Source of the DNA: RGIG9114 sp045592865
Lineage (GTDB): Bacteria; Bacillota; Clostridia; Oscillospirales; JAGBHD01
Direction: 5' to 3'
DNA: 6,608 nt
Assembly: GCA_045592865.1 (NCBI GenBank)
Contig: JAZNVP010000087.1
Location: forward strand, 1-6,608
A model generated the notes under the pieces. It saw nothing but the letters and a program-made list of their open reading frames with translations, was not told where the DNA came from and did not search any database. Position numbers and translations under genes: made by a program. Shown in pieces: positions 4,131-6,608 of this stretch (position 1 is the stretch's first letter; each line of letters opens with the position of its first letter).

Positions 4131-4712
4131 CTACAAACTTTCTTCTATAACACCTTTTAGTTCTTCGATGCCGCTTCCGTTTTCGGAAGAGGTGAAAACG
4201 TGGTGGATATCCTCAAAGTAAGCGATAACCTCCGAGAACTCTGCCTCTCGCTCTGAAATCTGTTTTTTGGAGAGTTTATCGCATTTTGTGAATACGATAA
4301 TGAACGGAAACTCGTTATCAATAAGAAAATCTATCATTGAGATATCGAGCGCACTTGGGTTATGGCGAACGTCAAGAAGCACTAAAACGAGTGCGATGTC
4401 TCTCTCTTCCGACTCGAAATATCCGCCGATAAGACGGCCGAAACGGTTCTTCTCGGACTTCGATTTGTTCGCAAAGCCATAACCGGGGAGGTCAACGAGG
4501 TCTATCTCACCGTTTGAATAGAAGTTTATCGTTGCGGTCTTACCCGGCTCGGAACTCGTTCTCGCGAGTTTCTTTCGGTTTGTAAGCTTGTTTATAAGCG
4601 AAGACTTTCCAACGTTGGACCGACCGCACATAACGATCTCGGGTCTTACAGAGGGCGGGATGGTGTCCTTCTCGCCGTGAGCCTTTAAAAACTCAAAATT
4701 CTGATAATTCAT
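4131..4712 (-). CDS. ysxC: Ribosome biogenesis GTPase YsxC/EngB
   Basis: 193 residues, the usual length for this TRAFAC-class GTPase (also called YihA or EngB). GTPase motifs are in order: G1 G-R-S-N-V-G-K-S-S (30-38), switch region P-G-K-T (57-60), G3 D-L-P-G (74-77) followed by Y-G-F-A, G4 T-K-C-D (142-145), G5 T-S-S (174-176). The protein binds and helps mature the large ribosomal subunit and is essential in Bacillus subtilis. The gene follows lon with a 15-base gap, the same order as in Bacillus (lonA-ysxC), so they are probably cotranscribed. I chose ATG at 4712-4710, because AGAAAGGA lies 7 bases upstream. The alternative GTG at 4730, overlapping the lon stop, would translate through that SD. 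Confidence 0.95.
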   Translation of the reverse strand: MNYQNFEFLKAHGEKDTIPPSVRPEIVMCGRSNVGKSSLINKLTNRKKLARTSSEPGKTATINFYSNGEIDLVDLPGYGFANKSKSEKNRFGRLIGGYFESEERDIALVLVLLDVRHNPSALDISMIDFLIDNEFPFIIVFTKCDKLSKKQISEREAEFSEVIAYFEDIHHVFTSSENGSGIEELKGVIEESL

Positions 4713-4719
4713 TATCTGT

Positions 4720-4727
4720 TCCTTTCT
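4720..4727 (-). promoter_or_regulatory. Ribosome binding site deciding the ysxC start
   Basis: AGAAAGGA on the minus strand, immediately after (partly overlapping) the lon stop codon and 7 bases before ATG at 4712. It rules in favour of the short 193-residue form. Confidence 0.8.
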
Positions 4728-6608
4728 CACTGAGCAAGGTAAGCCGATTTTTCACCTTCGCTTTTCGGAATGGAGAGCATCTCCTTTTCCTTTTTCTTAT
4801 AAGGCGGGTATAAAAATGCGGCGGAAATAACGTCGTTTATATTTTCGCAGAAGATAAAGTTGATCTCTTCTCGGACCTTCTCGTCAACCTTTACAAGATC
4901 CTTTCGGTTCTTCTCGGGGATAAGCACCGTTTTAACGCCGAGCCTGTGCGCCGCCATAGCCTTTGCAGAGAGTCCGCCGATGGCAAGAACCTTTCCTCTT
5001 AAGGTAATCTCACCCGTCATAGCAACGTCGTTTCTGACGGGCGTTTTAGTCAGTGCCGAGATCATCGCGGTTACTATGGTAACCCCCGCCGAAGGACCGT
5101 CCTTGGGAACGGCGCCCTCGGGAGCGTGAATATGGATATCGTTTTCCTTATAGAAGTTTTCATCAAGACCCAAAAGGTCGGAAATGCTCCTTATATAGCT
5201 TATCGCCGCCTGACAGGACTCCTTGAAAACGTCACCGAGAGAGCCCGTGAGCACGGTTTTTCCGCTGCCCTTTAATATAAGCACCTCAACGGGAAGCACC
5301 TCACCGCCAACGGAAGTCCAGGCAAGACCCGACGCTATACCCGTTTCCTCTTTTCCGAAAACCTCGTCGGAGAGGTATTTCTCGGGTCCTAAGAGTTCGG
5401 TAAGGTCCCCGAGCGAGACCTTGATCTTTTTTTCGGGCTCGGAGCATATCTTCTTTGCGCTCTTTCTCATAATTGAGGTGAGAATACGCATAAGCTCTCT
5501 GACACCTGCCTCGCGGGTGTAGTTATCAATAATACCGTAAAGCGCCGAGGGGGTAATGGAAAACTGAGAAGAGGTAAGACCCGTTTCCGCCATAGCCTTT
5601 TTAACGAGGTGGCGACGGGCAATAGAAAACTTTTCTTCGCGGGTATATCCGTCTATCTCAATTATCTCCAAACGGTCCAATAGGGGCCTCGGAATAGCGC
5701 TCATATCGTTTGCGGTGGTGATAAACATACAGTCGCTTAAATCGAAGGGTATTTCGAGGTAGTTATCGTTAAAGCTAAAGTTCTGTTCGCTATCGAGCAC
5801 CTCTAAAAGCGCACTCGCAGGGTCGCCCTTATGGTCGGAAGAAAGCTTATCTATCTCGTCAAGAAGAATTAAGGGGTTCATGCTTCCCGCCGTCTTGACA
5901 GCCGAAATAATTCTGCCCGGCATCGAGCCGATATAGGTCTTTCGGTGACCTCTTATCTCTGCTTCATCGTGAACTCCGCCCAAGGAAACGCGAACGTATT
6001 TTCTGCCGAGTGCTGAAGCAATACTCTTCGCAATAGAGGTTTTACCGACACCGGGAGGTCCCACAAGGCAGATTATAGTTCCGTCTTTCTTTCCTTTAAG
6101 ACTTTTAACGGCTATGGTCTCGAGAATTCTCTCCTTGACCTTTGCAAGACCGTAGTGGTCGCGGTTTAAAACCCTTTCTGCAGCAAGAGGGTCGGTCTTG
6201 TCGGCAGTCTTTTTACCGAAGGGGAGCGAGAGAACGTATTCAATATAACTCCTTAAAACCGAGGCTTCGTGCGAAGCGGGGGGCATCTTGGAGAACTTCT
6301 TAACCTCTTCGAGCAGTTTCTTTTCGGAAGCCTCTGTTAAGGCTAAAGCCTTTACAGCCTCTTCGAACCTTGCGCCCTCTTCCAAGGGGTTGTCAGAGTC
6401 GCCGAGTTCCTTTGCGATTACCTGCATCTGCTCTCGGAGCATATAATCCTTCTGATTTTTATCAATACTTGTTCTCACCTTATCGAGAATTTCGTTCTCA
6501 AGGTCGAGAACGTTTATCTCGCGGTCGAGGATCTCGCAGAGCATACAAAGCCTTGTGAGCGCGTTGTTTTCCTCTAACACCCTCTGCTTATCGTCGAACC
6601 TTAAAAAG
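4727..6608 (-). CDS. lon: ATP-dependent protease Lon (LonA), N-terminus cut by window edge
   Basis: 626 codons are visible of a protein that usually has about 770-810 residues. Counting from the GTG codon at 6580-6578: the end of the N-terminal substrate-binding region and its long helices (1-110), AAA+ module with Walker A G-P-P-G-V-G-K-T (174-181) and Walker B L-L-D-E-I-D (239-244), sensor T-T-A-N-D (288-292), a probable arginine finger near R303, then the protease domain with the catalytic Ser-Lys pair S497 (in P-K-D-G-P-S-A-G) and K540 (in G-G-L-S-A-K). That GTG is an internal valine: the frame stays open upstream to the edge and continues Lon-like (F-D-D-K-Q-R-V-L-E). Role: cytoplasmic homohexameric protease degrading misfolded and regulatory proteins. 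The tail after about 590 is Lys/Glu-rich and longer than typical. Sits upstream of ysxC, as in Bacillus. Confidence 0.96.
   Translation of the reverse strand, partial: FLRFDDKQRVLEENNALTRLCMLCEILDREINVLDLENEILDKVRTSIDKNQKDYMLREQMQVIAKELGDSDNPLEEGARFEEAVKALALTEASEKKLLEEVKKFSKMPPASHEASVLRSYIEYVLSLPFGKKTADKTDPLAAERVLNRDHYGLAKVKERILETIAVKSLKGKKDGTIICLVGPPGVGKTSIAKSIASALGRKYVRVSLGGVHDEAEIRGHRKTYIGSMPGRIISAVKTAGSMNPLILLDEIDKLSSDHKGDPASALLEVLDSEQNFSFNDNYLEIPFDLSDCMFITTANDMSAIPRPLLDRLEIIEIDGYTREEKFSIARRHLVKKAMAETGLTSSQFSITPSALYGIIDNYTREAGVRELMRILTSIMRKSAKKICSEPEKKIKVSLGDLTELLGPEKYLSDEVFGKEETGIASGLAWTSVGGEVLPVEVLILKGSGKTVLTGSLGDVFKESCQAAISYIRSISDLLGLDENFYKENDIHIHAPEGAVPKDGPSAGVTIVTAMISALTKTPVRNDVAMTGEITLRGKVLAIGGLSAKAMAAHRLGVKTVLIPEKNRKDLVKVDEKVREEINFIFCENINDVISAAFLYPPYKKKEKEMLSIPKSEGEKSAYLAQ

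Noticed and set aside
6578..6580. GTG as the start of lon
   Set aside because: It is an internal valine: the frame is open to the edge, the upstream codons read like Lon, and a 617-residue protein would lack most of the N-terminal domain.

Overview
The window reads as a piece of a spore-forming Clostridia (Firmicutes) genome of moderate GC content, probably a gut-type lineage and probably a short metagenomic contig. The evidence is a YunB-type sporulation gene, a DnaD-like plus DnaC/DnaI-like helicase-loading pair, the lon-ysxC order known from Bacillus, a small DUF1540 protein, and consistent Gram-positive Shine-Dalgarno sites and promoters. Both ends cut genes: the left edge enters a DUF1540 reading frame through an odd G-run/C-run segment, and the right edge lies inside lon.

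Layout. 1-230: 3' end of a DUF1540 gene and a bidirectional terminator. 231-354: a purine-rich spacer with a weak hairpin that could end yunB. 355-1011 (-): yunB, starting at a TTG chosen by its SD. 1012-1134: divergent promoter region with a strong extended -10 sigma-A promoter for the + strand. 1135-3037 (+): two-gene operon of a two-module DnaD protein and a DnaC/DnaI-like AAA+ ATPase, the pair expected to load the replicative helicase. 3038-3843: about 800 bases without a credible gene but full of structure. It holds a dyad-symmetric array of small hairpins, a terminator, a degenerate ~32-bp repeat, and a promoter-driven structured RNA ending in an intrinsic terminator. 3844-4062 (+): a small Cys-rich protein placed directly after that RNA terminator. 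4061-4104: a 19-bp perfect bidirectional terminator. 4131-6608 (-): ysxC and lon, transcribed lon then ysxC, convergent with the small gene.

How it works together. The coding genes are housekeeping: replication initiation, spore formation, ribosome assembly and protein quality control. The unexplained part is 3058-4104. The hairpin array has nine copies of one heptamer (AYATCRY) between hairpins. The four copies left of centre lie on the minus strand and the five right of centre on the plus strand, around a three-way-junction-like core. Further on, a ~170-nt RNA with its own promoter folds by eye into a long rod and ends in a terminator only 15 bases before the start codon of the Cys-rich gene. 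This looks like either a regulatory leader or a small RNA with a small gene behind it. I do not recognise it as a known riboswitch class. All folds and motif calls were made by eye.
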